Shown here one piece after another: positions 13,591-13,722 of a DNA stretch of 13,722 nucleotides. Both the position numbers and the translations under genes were made by a program. The notes beneath the pieces are model-generated. The model did not search any database. It saw only the letters and a list, made by a program, of their open reading frames with translations, and was not told the DNA's origin. Positions within the stretch are counted from its first letter, which is position 1; every line of letters begins with the position of its first letter. The DNA is taken from positions 1-13,722 of the forward strand of contig JAUYSE010000068.1 in assembly GCA_030696465.1 (NCBI GenBank), read 5' to 3'. This DNA comes from Legionellaceae bacterium. GTDB lineage: Bacteria > Pseudomonadota > Gammaproteobacteria > Legionellales > Legionellaceae.

Positions 13591-13722
13591 GAGTGTATGA
13601 CGGCGCGTCTTCAGAAGATGTGTCAATTATTGTTAGTAAATTTACTAGATATATTAGTATGGCATCAGATACGATGAGAGATGATATAGGACAGCAATTA
13701 ACGGACTTGTTATTACTGCCTT
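13574..13722 (+). CDS. Unknown island gene, 5' part only, overlapping int
   Basis: ATG 13574 lies inside the integrase 3' end (17-bp overlap, different frame), 7 bases after AGAGGAA, and the frame stays open to the window edge for 49 codons (starts MDSIIRVYDG). No motif or family can be recognised in this fragment. The overlap and good ribosome-binding site suggest translation coupled to the integrase, as in a small island operon. It is cut by the window end, so length and function are unknown. Confidence 0.5.

Larger units (their letters stand above)
12166..13722. mobile_element. Start of a putative genomic island at tRNA-Leu
   Basis: From the end of tRNA-Leu onward the window holds only a tyrosine integrase and an overlapping unknown gene, in A+T-rich sequence. 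This is the usual left edge of an integrated island or prophage. Between 12166 and 12378 there is no gene; it contains short direct repeats (TTCTTCTCAA at 12245-12254 and 12256-12265, and TTTGGGTAAG at 12300-12309 and 12312-12321). Confidence 0.55.

Overview
The window looks like the chromosome of an A+T-rich gammaproteobacterium. The main grounds are a GacA/UvrY-type response regulator overlapping uvrC, a typical RluC, and pgsA followed by tRNA-Gly(GCC), tRNA-Cys(GCA) and tRNA-Leu(UAA), the same tRNA order as glyW-cysT-leuZ in E. coli. A Legionellales-type intracellular lineage would fit the large, unrecognised, helical low-complexity proteins on the left, but that is only a guess.

Layout. 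(1) 1-3315, plus strand: a tandem array of paralogous genes of unknown function, consisting of the 3' end of one copy, a complete 919-residue copy, and a third copy broken off after 43 codons. Both junctions between copies are 15 bp and alike. (2) 3316-3576: a gene-free stretch with a long imperfect palindrome and a duplicated 13-mer. (3) 3577-6070, minus strand: gacA, most likely starting at TTG, and uvrC, overlapping by 17 bp. (4) 6174-6481: a MITE-like element of about 308 bp with 26-bp terminal inverted repeats, a possible TTA target duplication, a nested GC-rich inverted repeat and a 23-bp tandem repeat. It touches the stop codon of the next gene. (5) 6482-9450, minus strand: a two-gene unit with an ATGA overlap, encoding a processive family-2 glycosyltransferase (PgaC/NfrB-like) and a secreted TPR plus beta-barrel protein (PgaA/NfrA-like). 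It is probably an exopolysaccharide synthase and its outer-membrane exporter. (6) 9676-11856, plus strand: rluC, a HAD phosphatase and pgsA, tightly packed. (7) 11843-12165: a strong promoter inside the end of pgsA drives the three tRNAs, with a good intrinsic terminator lying between tRNA-Gly and tRNA-Cys. (8) 12166-end: a P4-type tyrosine integrase just downstream of tRNA-Leu and an overlapping small gene cut by the window edge. This is probably the first part of a genomic island integrated at the tRNA-Leu gene.

How it fits together. The ancestral enterobacterial order uvrY-uvrC-pgsA-tRNAs is split here: gacA-uvrC points one way and pgsA-tRNAs lies about 5 kb away pointing the other way, with the polysaccharide pair and rluC-HAD between them. 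GacA-family regulators often control biofilm polysaccharide through small RNAs and CsrA, so the closeness of gacA and the synthase/exporter pair is suggestive, but no direct regulatory link can be read from the sequence. The least explained parts are the tandem paralog array and the repeat-rich 6174-6481 element.
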